Shown here one piece after another: positions 18,137-28,065 of a DNA stretch of 64,000 bases. The DNA is from Yersinia canariae (GTDB lineage: Bacteria; Pseudomonadota; Gammaproteobacteria; Enterobacterales; Enterobacteriaceae), in NCBI RefSeq assembly GCF_009831415.1, contig NZ_CP043727.1, positions 868,001 to 932,000 on the forward strand, in the 5' to 3' direction. A model generated the notes under the pieces. The model searched no databases. It was given only the letters and a program-made list of their open reading frames with translations, and was not told the DNA's origin. The stretch's first letter is position 1; each line of letters starts with the position of its first letter. The position numbers and the translations under genes are program-made.

Positions 18137-18903
18137 CCCGCCTGTATTGGGTAGCACTACAAAGTATTTGGATCAAAGAAATCACTCGTTTTGCCCGCAT
18201 CTGGATTCAAACTCTGGTGCCGCCGGTGATTACTATGTCGCTCTATTTCGTTATTTTCGGCAATCTGATTGGTTCCCGAATTGGTGATATGGGTGGCTTT
18301 GATTATATGCAGTTTATTGTTCCCGGCTTGATAATGATGGCGGTGATAACAAACTCATATGCTAATGTCGCAGCCTCTTTTTTTGGCGCAAAATTCCAGC
18401 GTAGCATCGAAGAGTTGCTGGTTGCCCCAGTCCCCACCCATATCGTGATTGTGGGCTATGTTGGTGGTGGGGTGGCGCGTGGGATTTGTGTCGGTATCCT
18501 GGTGACCATTGTTTCACTGTTCTTTGTGCCGCTGCATGTCCACTCCTGGTCAATGATTGCATTGACATTAATGCTGACGGCGATTCTATTCTCTCTCGGC
18601 GGTTTGTTGAATGCTGTTTTTGCCAAGACGTTTGATGATATTAGTCTGGTGCCGACTTTTGTGTTAACACCGCTGACCTATCTGGGCGGGGTATTTTACT
18701 CATTAGCCTTGCTGCCACCATTCTGGCAAGCGGTGTCAAAACTTAACCCTATTGTGTACATGATCAGTGGCTTCCGCTATGGGTTCCTCGGAATTACTGA
18801 TGTGCCGCTCGTATTTACCATTGGTGTATTAGTGGTGTTTATCGCAGTATTTTATGCTTGGGCTTGGTATTTGATTGAGCGTGGTCGCGGCCTGCGCACC
18901 TAA
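18133..18903 (+). CDS. yadH: ABC-2 type transporter permease YadH
   Basis: 256 aa with six hydrophobic segments and the ABC-2 signature around ALLPPFWQAVSKLNPIVYM. It is the membrane half of the YadGH exporter. Translation is probably coupled to yadG through the ATGA overlap. Confidence 0.95.
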   Translation: MTRLYWVALQSIWIKEITRFARIWIQTLVPPVITMSLYFVIFGNLIGSRIGDMGGFDYMQFIVPGLIMMAVITNSYANVAASFFGAKFQRSIEELLVAPVPTHIVIVGYVGGGVARGICVGILVTIVSLFFVPLHVHSWSMIALTLMLTAILFSLGGLLNAVFAKTFDDISLVPTFVLTPLTYLGGVFYSLALLPPFWQAVSKLNPIVYMISGFRYGFLGITDVPLVFTIGVLVVFIAVFYAWAWYLIERGRGLRT

Positions 18904-18975
18904 TACCCTTCGACCTTGACGTTACAGTGGTGTGCAGCTATTTAACCCCTGTAACGTCACCGATTTTGAATAAGT
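18902..18975. repeat. Short inverted repeat, possible internally deleted ERIC
   Basis: GACGTTACAG (18917-18926) pairs with CTGTAACGTC (18949-18958). The left end, TACCCTTCGACCTTG, resembles the ERIC end TACCCTTCGTACTTG at 25946, but the ERIC core is missing. It could equally serve as the yadH terminator. The remaining sequence to yadE shows nothing further. Confidence 0.4.
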
Positions 18976-19154
18976 TTTAGGCATTGCGGGTAAATCATTA
19001 GTTAGTTAATTGTTGTTAATGCTGGAATTTAATCGTAATAAATAATGTCCCCGTCTAATATCGTCTTTCTCAACTTCAGGTGTCTCGTGCTATGCTGGCG
19101 CACCAGATTTTCCCCCTTTCAATTCAGCGCCGAATGCGCATAAGTAGAACGATA

Positions 19155-20462
19155 ATGTGGCATAAAAACAGAATAGCTATTGGGATGCTACTCGGTATTG
19201 TCATGTCGGTAATGATGCCGGCAACCCATGCAGACCTTCTGCCAGATGAAGCGGTTCTTACCCCTAAATATATGGTGACAGCCCGTGACAGCGAAATATA
19301 TTCGTTGGTTGGCGAGCAGGTCATTCCTGTGGGCGAGATGAAAGAAGATCAACTTATTCAGGTTTTACCCGCAGCGGCAGAATACTATGAGTTTAAATTT
19401 GGTAACGGTATCGGCTTTATTGATAAAGACGATTTACGTGATATCAATAAAGCGCGAAAAAACAATGATATATTGGGGGATTTGAATAAACCTCTGCCGA
19501 ATCAAAATATTATTATCAAGCGCGAAACACCGGTTTATTTGGCGGCAGATGTCGATAGCGAACAATTTGCGACCTTGGTAGAGAACCTGCGCTACCCGAT
19601 TGTGGGTAAGTTGAAAGACCGGCTAAGTAATACTTGGTATCAGGTTAATATTGGCGATCGTTTGGGTTATGTCAGCAGCAGTGATGCCGAAATAGATAAT
19701 GGCATTCCTATCCTGACTTATCACCATATGCTGCAAAATGAGGAAAATAAACGTTTTCTGAATACCTCGACGACGACCTCTGATGCCGCGTTCAGTAACC
19801 AGATGACCTATCTCAAACAGACCGGTTACGACACTATTTCTCTTTATCAGCTTGAAGGTTATCTCAATAACAAAATTAACCTGCCAGGGAAAGTCGTGGT
19901 GCTGACATTTGATGATGGCCTTAAATCAGTCCATCGCTATGCTTATCCGATTTTGAAAGAAAACGGCTTCCGGGCTACGGCATTTATTATTTCATCGCGT
20001 ATTAAACGCCACCCCCAGAAGTGGAATCCGGACTCATTACAGTTTATGAGTATTTCTGAATTGAAAGAGATTCAGGATGTATTTGATATTCAATCTCATA
20101 CACACTTTTTGCACCGGACGGATAATAAACGCAATCCAATCTTATTGAGCCGTTCTTCTCACAATATAATTTTTGATTTTGAGCACTCTCGCCGCGCATT
20201 ATCGCAGTTTAATCCGCACGTAATTTTTCTGTCATATCCGTTCGGTGGCTTTAATCAAACCGCGATTGATGCTGCTAAAACTGCTGGTTTCCATTTGGCG
20301 GTAACGACGATGCAGGGCAAGGTTAAACCCGGTGATAACCCGTATACCCTCAAGCGGCTTTATATTCTGCGTACGGACTCCATTCCGACGATGGCGGAGC
20401 GTATTGCAAATGAACCTGGTCAGCCGGTTGCCGCCGCGCCTGCGGTGATGGAATCTGATTAG
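19155..20462 (+). CDS. yadE: Polysaccharide deacetylase family protein YadE
   Basis: An exported NodB-fold deacetylase, homologous to E. coli YadE. The NodB domain occupies the C-terminal half: LTFDDGLKS carries the catalytic and metal Asp pair, QSHTHFLH the metal His pair, and LSYPFGGFN the third motif. The N-terminal half (residues 30-200) has an SH3-like region. The start at 19155 ([11 protein letters not shown]...) is chosen because it begins a signal peptide cut after THA. An upstream ATG (19134) and a GTG (19080) stay open and cannot be excluded. The substrate is unknown. Confidence 0.85.
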   Translation: MWHKNRIAIGMLLGIVMSVMMPATHADLLPDEAVLTPKYMVTARDSEIYSLVGEQVIPVGEMKEDQLIQVLPAAAEYYEFKFGNGIGFIDKDDLRDINKARKNNDILGDLNKPLPNQNIIIKRETPVYLAADVDSEQFATLVENLRYPIVGKLKDRLSNTWYQVNIGDRLGYVSSSDAEIDNGIPILTYHHMLQNEENKRFLNTSTTTSDAAFSNQMTYLKQTGYDTISLYQLEGYLNNKINLPGKVVVLTFDDGLKSVHRYAYPILKENGFRATAFIISSRIKRHPQKWNPDSLQFMSISELKEIQDVFDIQSHTHFLHRTDNKRNPILLSRSSHNIIFDFEHSRRALSQFNPHVIFLSYPFGGFNQTAIDAAKTAGFHLAVTTMQGKVKPGDNPYTLKRLYILRTDSIPTMAERIANEPGQPVAAAPAVMESD

Positions 20463-20490
20463 CTATTTCACAGTGTGATATTAAGATATG

Positions 20491-20521
20491 AAAAAGGCGC
20501 TTTAGTTAAGCGCCTTTTCTT
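20491..20521. terminator. Bidirectional terminator between yadE and panD
   Basis: AAAAAGGCGCTT and AAGCGCCTTTT pair around TAGTT, with A and T runs on the two sides. It serves both convergent genes. Confidence 0.92.
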
Positions 20522-20548
20522 ATTGTGCAACTTCGCGTCCGACGGCTA

Positions 20549-20929
20549 TTAAGCGACCTGAACGGGTACAGCTTTAGCTTTGCGTTGCAGCAGATTTTCA
20601 CCTTCGAAATACGCCACTTTTGGGTGGTGCAGGCGGGCATCAGCATCAGACATCTGGACATAGGAACAGATTATCAATTTATCACCAACACAGGCGCAGC
20701 GCGCTGCCGCACCATTCACTGAGATAATCCGCGAGCCGCGTTCGGCGGCAATGGCATAAGTTGAAAAACGCTGACCATTATCAACGTTATAAATATCAAT
20801 GGCTTCGTATTCCAAAATCCCAGCGGCTTCCAGAAAATCCTGATCAATAGCGCAGGAACCTTCATAGTGCAAATCAGCTTGAGTGACTTTCACCCGGTGC
20901 AGTTTGCCTTGCAACATAGTGCGTATCAT
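20549..20929 (-). CDS. panD: Aspartate 1-decarboxylase proenzyme
   Basis: Makes beta-alanine for pantothenate. 126 aa, like E. coli. Self-cleavage occurs between G24 and S25 (HYEGSCAID), giving the pyruvoyl group; the site is intact. It is followed upstream by a 157-bp gap and then panC. No insertion such as the E. coli yadD gene is seen between panD and panC. Confidence 0.97.
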   Translation of the reverse strand: MIRTMLQGKLHRVKVTQADLHYEGSCAIDQDFLEAAGILEYEAIDIYNVDNGQRFSTYAIAAERGSRIISVNGAAARCACVGDKLIICSYVQMSDADARLHHPKVAYFEGENLLQRKAKAVPVQVA

Positions 20930-21086
20930 AACTCTTACCTTTGACCCCGGTTATTGCCCAGAATAAGTCTGGCACCCTATCCCATCATCGACCGATTTAG
21001 GGAGAAGCACTCAGTTTTGCTGATTTTATATCAGTTGTCTATGACTGACTTTATATGCCCGTTTCACCACAATCTGATTTTTGAAA

Positions 21087-21941
21087 TTAATTATGTAAAT
21101 CAACTTGTTGATTATCAATCAGGCGAGCTTTACCTAGCCAGGCAGCCATGAGAATGACGGCCTGTTTGCTATCAACTGTCAGCGGCTGCAAGGATTGGGC
21201 ATCGCGAATAAACAGTTCATCTGGCGTAAAACCAGCATGAAGCAATTGCTCTGCGGTATCCGCCAATAAATCATCAATTTGCCGCTCACCCATGGCGAGT
21301 TTCTCAGCCAATGTCTGCATTATCTTATAAAGCTGCGGCGCAATTTTGCGCTCTTCGGCAGTCAGATATCCATTACGGGAACTCAGTGCCAGGCCATCTT
21401 TGGCGCGCACAATTGGCACGCCAACAATATTGATGTCATAGCCCATATCCGCCACCATTTTGCGGATCAGTGCCAGTTGTTGGTAATCTTTTTCGCCAAA
21501 ACAGGCCACATCCGGTTGAACCAGATTGAACAGCTTGCTGACGATAGTCGACACCCCACGGAAATGGCCGGGGCGGCTGGCGCCTTCCAAAATGGTAGAC
21601 AGGGCAGGGACGTCGACATAAGTCTGAGTATCAAGGCCCGCTGGGTAGACATCTGCGGCGGCGGGGGCAAACACTAAATCCACACCGTGGCGGGTTAATT
21701 TCTCGCAATCTTCCTGCAATGTACGCGGGTAGCGCGCCAAATCATCTGGTCGTTCGAATTGCAGTGGATTGACAAAAATACTCACGACGACAACATCGGC
21801 ACGCGTTTTGGCATCTTCCACTAATGTCATATGCCCTTCGTGCAAATTACCCATGGTGGGCACCAAAGCAACTCGCTTGCCTTCCTGCCGCCAGCGGCGA
21901 ATTTGCTGACGTAACAGCGGCAAGGTTTCAATAATCAGCAT
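21087..21941 (-). CDS. panC: Pantothenate synthetase (pantoate-beta-alanine ligase)
   Basis: Joins pantoate and beta-alanine using ATP. 284 aa. Nucleotidyltransferase motifs: [10 protein letters not shown] (HIGH type), GEKDYQQL and LSSRNGYL (KMSKS type). The start at 21941 ([15 protein letters not shown]) matches the family N-terminus and has AGGGG upstream; the longer frame from 21968 runs toward panB. It lies 33 nt after panB, so the two are cotranscribed. Confidence 0.97.
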   Translation of the reverse strand: MLIIETLPLLRQQIRRWRQEGKRVALVPTMGNLHEGHMTLVEDAKTRADVVVVSIFVNPLQFERPDDLARYPRTLQEDCEKLTRHGVDLVFAPAAADVYPAGLDTQTYVDVPALSTILEGASRPGHFRGVSTIVSKLFNLVQPDVACFGEKDYQQLALIRKMVADMGYDINIVGVPIVRAKDGLALSSRNGYLTAEERKIAPQLYKIMQTLAEKLAMGERQIDDLLADTAEQLLHAGFTPDELFIRDAQSLQPLTVDSKQAVILMAAWLGKARLIDNQQVDLHN

Positions 21942-21974
21942 TCCCAATTCCCCTGAATATTTATCCATAAAAAA

Positions 21975-22772
21975 CTACTGGAAAGTATGTTCTTCGGCGG
22001 GATAAACACCGCTCTCAACTTCCTGAATATAAAGCTTAATTGCAGCACGAATATCACCCGCACTTTGCGCCAGGAAGTTTTTGCTGAATTTAGGTGTATG
22101 ACCCCCAGTAATGCCCAAGGCATCATGCATAACCAGAATCTGCCCATCGGTAACATTGCCAGCGCCAATACCAATCACCGGGATTGCCAGCGCCTCAGTC
22201 ACTCGCTGTGCCAGTTCCACTGGGACACATTCCAGAACCAGCAATTGTGCGCCTGCATTTTCAAGCGCCTGAGCATCTTTCAAAAGCTGATTGGCTGCGA
22301 CTTCTTCGCGGCCCTGCACTTTGTAACCGCCAAAAATATTGACAGACTGCGGTGTTAATCCCAAATGCCCGCACACCGGAACAGCGCGTTCGGCCAACAT
22401 GCGAATGGTGTCGCACAACCAACTGCCGCCTTCCAGTTTGACCATATTAGCCCCGGCACGCATCAGTTCAGCGGCATGGGTAAATGTTTGTTCTGGAGTG
22501 GCATAACTCATGAAAGGCATGTCTGCCAATAACAGGCAATGTGGGGCACCACGGCGCACGGCGCGAGTATGATAAGCCACATCCGCAATTGTGACCGGCA
22601 GAGTAGAATCGAATCCTTGTAATGTCATACCGAGCGAATCACCCACCAGCAGAACCTCGATTCCCTGTTCAGCAAATAGCTGAGCAAAGCTGGCATCATA
22701 GGCAGTCAGTGTGGCGAACTTACGCTTCTCGAGTTTCCATTGGCGCAAGTGGCTCATGGTAGTGGCTTTCAT
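21975..22772 (-). CDS. panB: 3-methyl-2-oxobutanoate hydroxymethyltransferase
   Basis: The first step of pantoate synthesis, using methylene-tetrahydrofolate. 265 aa. Motifs [13 protein letters not shown] (metal-binding Asp), [18 protein letters not shown] and ITGGHTPKF are all present. The ATG at 22772 is 8 nt from GGAG; a GTG codon directly before it is in frame. First gene of a panB-panC unit. Confidence 0.97.
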   Translation of the reverse strand: MKATTMSHLRQWKLEKRKFATLTAYDASFAQLFAEQGIEVLLVGDSLGMTLQGFDSTLPVTIADVAYHTRAVRRGAPHCLLLADMPFMSYATPEQTFTHAAELMRAGANMVKLEGGSWLCDTIRMLAERAVPVCGHLGLTPQSVNIFGGYKVQGREEVAANQLLKDAQALENAGAQLLVLECVPVELAQRVTEALAIPVIGIGAGNVTDGQILVMHDALGITGGHTPKFSKNFLAQSAGDIRAAIKLYIQEVESGVYPAEEHTFQ

Positions 22773-22846
22773 CACTCTTTCTCCTGAGACGGTAGGTTAA
22801 AATGGCGGGATATCAGATAGGTATATGGCGTGTTGGGTTTGGTCGG

Positions 22847-23326
22847 TTACCAAGGCACCAGGCCATTTTTATCCACGAGTTTAAGGCGTTCTGACAGTGA
22901 TTCGCCGTCGGGGAAAATAAGGTCAGGGGCGATATCAGCCAGTGGGTAGAGCATAAATTCTCGCTCTTTCAGACCATAATGCGGCACGATAAGGCGATCG
23001 GTTTTTATCACCTGATCGCCATACAGCATAATATCAAGATCCAGAGTCCGTGGCCCCCAGCGCTGTTCTTTCCTCACCCGCCCCTGATTGCGCTCAATGG
23101 CTTGGGTGCTATCTAACAATTGTTCTGGTGGCAGGGCGGTATCTAACGCCACGACCGCATTAAGGAAATCCGGTTGATCCTGCGGGCCTAACGGTTTAGT
23201 GCGATAAAACGGCGAACAGGCCACCAGCCGGGTGCGCGGCAGATGCTCCAGCGCTTCCAGTGCGGTTTTGACCTGTTGCAGTGGCATGGACTGATTACTG
23301 CCCAGCGCAATATAGACCCGGATCAT
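22847..23326 (-). CDS. folK: 2-amino-4-hydroxy-6-hydroxymethyldihydropteridine pyrophosphokinase
   Basis: Pyrophosphorylates the pterin in folate synthesis. 159 aa, the E. coli length. Conserved YIALGSN start, FLNAVVALDT, and the metal-binding RWGPRTLDLDIMLYG with its D-x-D. It begins 8 nt after pcnB on the same strand, so the pcnB-folK operon of E. coli is kept. Confidence 0.97.
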   Translation of the reverse strand: MIRVYIALGSNQSMPLQQVKTALEALEHLPRTRLVACSPFYRTKPLGPQDQPDFLNAVVALDTALPPEQLLDSTQAIERNQGRVRKEQRWGPRTLDLDIMLYGDQVIKTDRLIVPHYGLKEREFMLYPLADIAPDLIFPDGESLSERLKLVDKNGLVPW

Positions 23327-23334
23327 GGTGCGTA

Positions 23335-24876
23335 TTATGCCCCTTCTTTACGTGGTGCTGGCTTACGTGGGCGGCGAGGGCGAGACCGTCGCGGCGCCGG
23401 ATCAGCCCCTAAAGTATTTAGCATATTCTTTTGCTGTAGCGGCGTTGCTTCCTGGAATTCACCCCACCACTGTGCGAGGCGCTGTAGTTCGTGGTTGTTT
23501 TCTACTTCTGCGCGTAGCACCAGTAAGTCGTAAGCTGCACGGAATTTTGGATGTTCCATCAACTTGTGCGCACGTTTGCCCTGACGGCGTGACAGGCGCA
23601 ATTGCAGCAGCCAAATATCTCGCACCAATGAGGTAATACGTTTTGGAATCGCCAGTGAACGGCACTCTTCATCCAGCACGTCATTCATTGCCAGTGCGAA
23701 AGCATCGTAGTAAGCCAAACCACTTTCTTGTGTCAGCTTCTGCGCATGTTCGATCAGTGGATACCAAAGCATAGCGGCAAATAAGAAAGCAGGATTGACG
23801 CGCTTATCATTATGCAGACGATGGTCAGTATTTTTCAGTACCTGAACTAAAATACGTTCCATCGGCGAGTCATGATGCTCGGTAAAATTACGGGCAATGA
23901 GTGGGAATAACGGCTGGAAAAGCTGGTATTCACACAATTTTAAATAGGTTTTATAGCCATAGCCCGATTGCAACAATTTGAGTGACTCTTCAAACAGGCG
24001 AGCGGGTGGGATCTCGTGTAGCAATGAGGCCAGACGAGGGATCGGCTCTGCTGTTTCCGGGCTGATAGTCATATCCAGCTTGGCGGCAAAACGAACAGCG
24101 CGCAGCATCCGCACCGGATCTTCGCGATAGCGCGTTTCAGGATCGCCAATCAGACGAATAATACCTTCTTTCAGATCACGCAAACCACCGGTGTAATCAC
24201 GCAGTGCAAAATCAGAAATACCGTAATAGAGGCTATTGATGGTGAAATCACGGCGTTGGGCATCATCTTCAATAGTGCCAAAAATGTTGTCACGCAGCAG
24301 CATGCCATTTTGTGCCTGTTGGGAAGAATTCTTGTCACTATCTTCCGCTTGTTGCTGCTCGTGGTGACCACGAAAAGTCGCAACTTCAATGATTTCCGGG
24401 CCAAACATCACATGTGCCAGACGGAAACGGCGGCCGACCAAACGGCAGTTGCGGAATAATTTTCGCACTTGCTCTGGTGTGGCGCTGGTGGTGATATCAA
24501 AATCTTTCGGTTTCTTACCCAGCAGCAGGTCACGGACACCGCCACCAACCAGATAAGCTTCATAACCTGATTTATTCAGGCGATAGAGAACCTTCAGCGC
24601 ATTATCACTGATATCTCTACGGGAAATATTGTGCTGGTCTCGCGGAATAATTGTCATCGAGCCCTGTTGTGAAGCAGGCTCCGCATGATTCTTGCGGCCA
24701 GTATTTGTTCTGGCAGGCCTTCTCTCTTTGCGGGCCACGTTATCTTCACCGTGCACTATATCTTTACGGGCACTGCTATCACGGGCCGTGTCATCACGGA
24801 CAGCTTTGCTATCGCGAGCTGATTTATCATCGCGAATCAGTACCTTACGGCAGAAATTGGCTACTCGGGTAAAAAT
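23335..24876 (-). CDS. pcnB: Poly(A) polymerase I, AUU start codon
   Basis: Adds 3' poly(A) tails that promote RNA decay. 513 aa if read from the ATT at 24876. The frame is open there without ATG, GTG or TTG, and it encodes [12 protein letters not shown], the N-terminus of E. coli PcnB, which is known to start at AUU. AGGT lies a few bases upstream of ATT. Catalytic motifs: [20 protein letters not shown] (metal-binding D-x-D) and the RFRLAHVMF region; the C-terminus is Arg-rich ([10 protein letters not shown]). The first in-frame GTG (24756) would lose 40 conserved-frame residues. Residues 15-38 are an Arg/Asp-rich repeat. Operon with folK. Confidence 0.95.
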   Translation of the reverse strand: MFTRVANFCRKVLIRDDKSARDSKAVRDDTARDSSARKDIVHGEDNVARKERRPARTNTGRKNHAEPASQQGSMTIIPRDQHNISRRDISDNALKVLYRLNKSGYEAYLVGGGVRDLLLGKKPKDFDITTSATPEQVRKLFRNCRLVGRRFRLAHVMFGPEIIEVATFRGHHEQQQAEDSDKNSSQQAQNGMLLRDNIFGTIEDDAQRRDFTINSLYYGISDFALRDYTGGLRDLKEGIIRLIGDPETRYREDPVRMLRAVRFAAKLDMTISPETAEPIPRLASLLHEIPPARLFEESLKLLQSGYGYKTYLKLCEYQLFQPLFPLIARNFTEHHDSPMERILVQVLKNTDHRLHNDKRVNPAFLFAAMLWYPLIEHAQKLTQESGLAYYDAFALAMNDVLDEECRSLAIPKRITSLVRDIWLLQLRLSRRQGKRAHKLMEHPKFRAAYDLLVLRAEVENNHELQRLAQWWGEFQEATPLQQKNMLNTLGADPAPRRSRPRRPRKPAPRKEGA

Positions 24877-24938
24877 GGTACACCTCGATAGTGGCTAATA
24901 AATTACAGAACAACAGAAAAACAGCGGCTAATCATAGC

Positions 24939-25883
24939 TCACCGTGCTTCCTTTGAGAATGCCGTTGTGTTTTCAGTGGCAACTATCGCCCCCTGAAGCG
25001 GAATTGCTGCCAAGTCCCAGTTTTCGACTGCAAAACGTAATAATAACGGCAAATCAAGATCTTGCCAGCATTCTGGCTGGGGTTGATGCAAAAATTTTAG
25101 TGCCTCAACCAAAATCGGGCGCGGGTCGCCATGGGGCAGCGGCGGCGCATGATTTTGCTTAGAGAGCTTATTACCATCATGGTTCAGCGCCAGTGGCAAG
25201 TGCAAATAGCAAGGTACTGGTTGTTGTAACTGCTGGTAGAGGGCTATCTGGCGCACCGTTGGCTCGATTAAATCTGCACCGCGCACAATCTCGGTCACGC
25301 CCTGAAAAGCATCATCAACCACCACTGCCAAGTTATAGGCAAACAGGCCATCACGACGACGAATAATAAAATCTTCTTCGGCCAGCGCGGGCACAGCATG
25401 CAACTCACCAAGTAATTTATCACAAAAGGTGTAAACCGGATGAGTCTGTCGTAAACGAATAGCGGCACTGGCAGCAGGCAAATGGCGGTCACGGCAATAT
25501 CCATCGTAAAAACCGCCAATTTGCTGAATTCGGCTGCGGGTACAGGTGCAGTAATAACTTAGCCCTTGTTGCTTCAGCCAGTCTAAGGTCGCGCGATAGG
25601 CGTTATGGCGCTGAGATTGATAAATAACCGGGCCATCCCAATGGAGGCCATAGTGATCAAGCGCGGCTAAAATACGCGCCGCAGCACCAGGGATTTCTCT
25701 TGGGGGATCAATATCTTCAATGCGAACTAGCCAGCGCCCGCCTTCAGAGCGAGCTTGCAGGTAACTTCCCAATGCAGCAATCAACGAACCGAAATGCAAA
25801 TCACCAGACGGGGACGGCGCAAAGCGCCCGACATACGGAGTGCGTTTCGGCTCAGCTTGCTGAGTATTGATATCTTCGGACAT
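24939..25883 (-). CDS. gluQ: Glutamyl-Q tRNA(Asp) synthetase
   Basis: Attaches glutamate to queuosine at position 34 of tRNA(Asp). It is a paralogue of the GluRS catalytic domain without the anticodon-binding domain; about 314 aa. HIGH-type motif [12 protein letters not shown], zinc-site Cys in YYCTCTRSR and GYCRDRH, KMSKS-type KLSKQ. The start is uncertain: ATG 25883 (MSEDINTQQ) fits the family length but lacks a clear ribosome site. An in-frame ATG at 25946 lies in the end of an ERIC element. Separated from dksA by that ERIC. Confidence 0.95.
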   Translation of the reverse strand: MSEDINTQQAEPKRTPYVGRFAPSPSGDLHFGSLIAALGSYLQARSEGGRWLVRIEDIDPPREIPGAAARILAALDHYGLHWDGPVIYQSQRHNAYRATLDWLKQQGLSYYCTCTRSRIQQIGGFYDGYCRDRHLPAASAAIRLRQTHPVYTFCDKLLGELHAVPALAEEDFIIRRRDGLFAYNLAVVVDDAFQGVTEIVRGADLIEPTVRQIALYQQLQQPVPCYLHLPLALNHDGNKLSKQNHAPPLPHGDPRPILVEALKFLHQPQPECWQDLDLPLLLRFAVENWDLAAIPLQGAIVATENTTAFSKEAR

Positions 25884-25943
25884 AAAAGGGAAGGAAGATC
25901 CAGTGTAATAAATGCGGTGCCGGAGAGGGCTCTGGCACCGTGT

Positions 25944-26070
25944 CATACCCTTCGTACTTGGAGCTGTAGGGTTGTTAGCGACACTTTCTTACCCGAATGA
26001 CTTACTTGATAAGCTCAGTGGGATTCGCTTGCTTGCTGCCTACCTATAGCTCCAACTTCTTTGGATATAC
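25944..26070 (+). repeat. ERIC (IRU) element, copy 2
   Basis: A 127-bp palindromic element, the canonical ERIC length, lies between dksA and gluQ. Ends are ATACCCTTCGTACTTGGAGC and GCTCCAACTTCTTTGGATAT; core is CCGAATGACTTACTTGATAAGCTC. It lies 14 nt after the dksA stop. It would be transcribed if dksA and gluQ are cotranscribed, and could fold into a long hairpin. Confidence 0.92.
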
Positions 26071-26084
26071 AGATTATTGCTGCG

Positions 26085-26540
26085 TTAGCCTGCCATCTGC
26101 TTTTCGCGGATTTCGGCCAAGGTTTTACAGTCAATGCACAAATCTGCAGTTGGCCGTGCTTCCAGACGGCGAATGCCGATCTCTACGCCACAAGATTCGC
26201 AGAAACCGAAATCGTCATCCTCGACTTTTTTCAGCGTCTTCTCGATCTTTTTAATCAGTTTACGCTCGCGGTCGCGGTTACGAAGCTCAAGACTGAACTC
26301 TTCTTCCTGCGCGGCACGGTCCACCGGATCTGGGAAATTAGCAGCTTCGTCTTGCATGTGCGATACAGTACGGTCCACTTCATCCCTGAGCTGGTTGCGC
26401 CATGCTTCAAGAATAAGCTTGAAATGCGCCAATTGGGCGGCATTCATATACTCTTCGCCTGGCTTCTCTTGGTATGGTTCTACCCCAGCGATGGCGAGAA
26501 TGCTCAAGGACGAGGTTTTACGTTTTTGCCCTTCTTGCAT
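26085..26540 (-). CDS. dksA: RNA polymerase-binding transcription factor DksA
   Basis: Binds the secondary channel of RNA polymerase and works with ppGpp in the stringent response. 151 aa and nearly identical in layout to E. coli: coiled coil with the tip [11 protein letters not shown] (DxxDxA), and the zinc finger CESCG...CIDC. The start at 26540 ([13 protein letters not shown]) is fixed by the family N-terminus. The ppGpp synthetase relA is in the same window. Confidence 0.98.
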   Translation of the reverse strand: MQEGQKRKTSSLSILAIAGVEPYQEKPGEEYMNAAQLAHFKLILEAWRNQLRDEVDRTVSHMQDEAANFPDPVDRAAQEEEFSLELRNRDRERKLIKKIEKTLKKVEDDDFGFCESCGVEIGIRRLEARPTADLCIDCKTLAEIREKQMAG

Positions 26541-26719
26541 GATGCTTCTCCTACATTCATACGCACTATCGAAATCCCCAATACGGGGAAAAATCAGGCC
26601 GCTATAAATAACAGAAGGAAGGTAGGTTGGCAATTATTCCTGTCGCCTGCTTGACAATGGTGTGAAGGAAGGCGTATTTGGCGAGCAACTTTATCCAATA
26701 ATCGCTTCTTTATTCAGCG

Positions 26720-27463
26720 TTATGGATTTGGTGTTTCGTCCAGTAATAACGGTAGGCGCGCATCCAGCGCAATACCGTCAGGCGATAGTTGAAAACCGTA
26801 GCAAATAACCTCCACTCCTGCTTGCTGAGCCTGGGCCAGCAATTCTGCATAGCGATTGTCAATGTGTCGGGCCGCGGCAACTTGCCTGATGCCCGTATGC
26901 AATACGGCAAAAAAAAGTACCGCCCGGTGACCGTTGGCAACCATGTTTTGCAGCTCCCTGAGATGCTTCTGACCCCGTAGAGTGACGGCATCCGGGAAAT
27001 ACCCACATTGTTGCTGTAATAAGGTAACCGACTTGACTTCAATATAGCAGTTAGACCTATTTTCTGCCTGCAATAACAAGTCTATACGGCTGTTCTCATC
27101 CCCATACTTAACCTCTCTTTTGACAGAAGTGTAACCAGATAATTCAACAATATAATTATTATCTATCACAGCACTGACTAACTCATTGGCACGTAGGGTA
27201 TTTACGCAGATCCAATCACCGGTTTGGGTTTGAGTTAACTCCCAACTATGGGGATATTTACGTTTTGGGTTATCCGAGGTTGAATACCAAACCGTATCCC
27301 CCGGTGTGGCACAACCAGTCATTGCTCCCGTATTAGCGCAATGAATAGTTAATGTTTCTCCGGCGGGCGTCACAATATCAGCTAAAAAGCGTTTATACCG
27401 CAGGATAAGTGTGGCGGGTTGTAACCGAGGAGCAAAAGTCAGTAGCTGGGGCTTAGATGACAT
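26720..27463 (-). CDS. sfsA: Sugar fermentation stimulation protein homologue SfsA
   Basis: 247 aa, homologous to E. coli SfsA, which has DNA-binding and nuclease-like character but an unsettled role. Conserved blocks: [66 protein letters not shown] and GQKHLRELQ. The D...ExK arrangement suggests a nuclease-like fold. The start at 27463 has AAGGA 7 nt upstream; its first codons overlap the thpR end by 11 nt. Confidence 0.95.
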   Translation of the reverse strand: MSSKPQLLTFAPRLQPATLILRYKRFLADIVTPAGETLTIHCANTGAMTGCATPGDTVWYSTSDNPKRKYPHSWELTQTQTGDWICVNTLRANELVSAVIDNNYIVELSGYTSVKREVKYGDENSRIDLLLQAENRSNCYIEVKSVTLLQQQCGYFPDAVTLRGQKHLRELQNMVANGHRAVLFFAVLHTGIRQVAAARHIDNRYAELLAQAQQAGVEVICYGFQLSPDGIALDARLPLLLDETPNP

Positions 27464-28001
27464 CGGAAGTCCTTTCTGTACCAGCCAATGGCCAGCTTTG
27501 CACAATGTTATAACGAGTGCGGCCGCGCGCATATACCGACTCATACAACGAAAAATGGTTCGCCCGGAAGCTTTCGTTGGTGGTTTTAGCCGGGATAGTG
27601 ACAGGGCGAATAGCTCCGCGGAACAAGGTCACATGGGGATGAAATGGCAACGGTGTTTGGTGGCAGCCACTGCGTGCAGCTTGAGAACGCAATAATTGAG
27701 CCAACTGCAACAGCCCTCGCGGGGGATTTTTACATCCGAGCCAGACTACTCCGGAGCTGGGCCAGTGGCCAATATCATCCAGCGTCACATTAAAACCTGA
27801 CTGACTGATTCGCCCGGCTTGTTGTTGCAATATTTGCGCTTTGCCCAGACTGACCTCACCGAGAAACGCCAGTGTCAGGTGGAGATTCGCCGCCGCAATA
27901 GGGCGTCCCGCTTCTGACGGGAAGTTATCTGCTCGCCATTGCACAATGTTCTGCTGCACGGTATCGGGCAGCGACAGCGCAAAAAATAGGCGTTTATTCA
28001 T
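27453..28001 (-). CDS. thpR: RNA 2',3'-cyclic phosphodiesterase (2'-5' RNA ligase family)
   Basis: 182 aa. The two H-x-T motifs of the 2H phosphoesterase fold are present: HLTLAFLG and HVTLFRG. The family opens 2',3'-cyclic phosphates and can reversibly ligate 2'-5' RNA. The start at 28001 ([12 protein letters not shown]) matches the family. Its end overlaps the start of sfsA, indicating an operon. hrpB diverges 65 nt away. Confidence 0.93.
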   Translation of the reverse strand: MNKRLFFALSLPDTVQQNIVQWRADNFPSEAGRPIAAANLHLTLAFLGEVSLGKAQILQQQAGRISQSGFNVTLDDIGHWPSSGVVWLGCKNPPRGLLQLAQLLRSQAARSGCHQTPLPFHPHVTLFRGAIRPVTIPAKTTNESFRANHFSLYESVYARGRTRYNIVQSWPLAGTERTSDVI

Positions 28002-28065
28002 GGTTTTATCAACAGTATTAATCATTAGGCTGGCATAATCACTCGGCTAAATACGCTATACGGCC

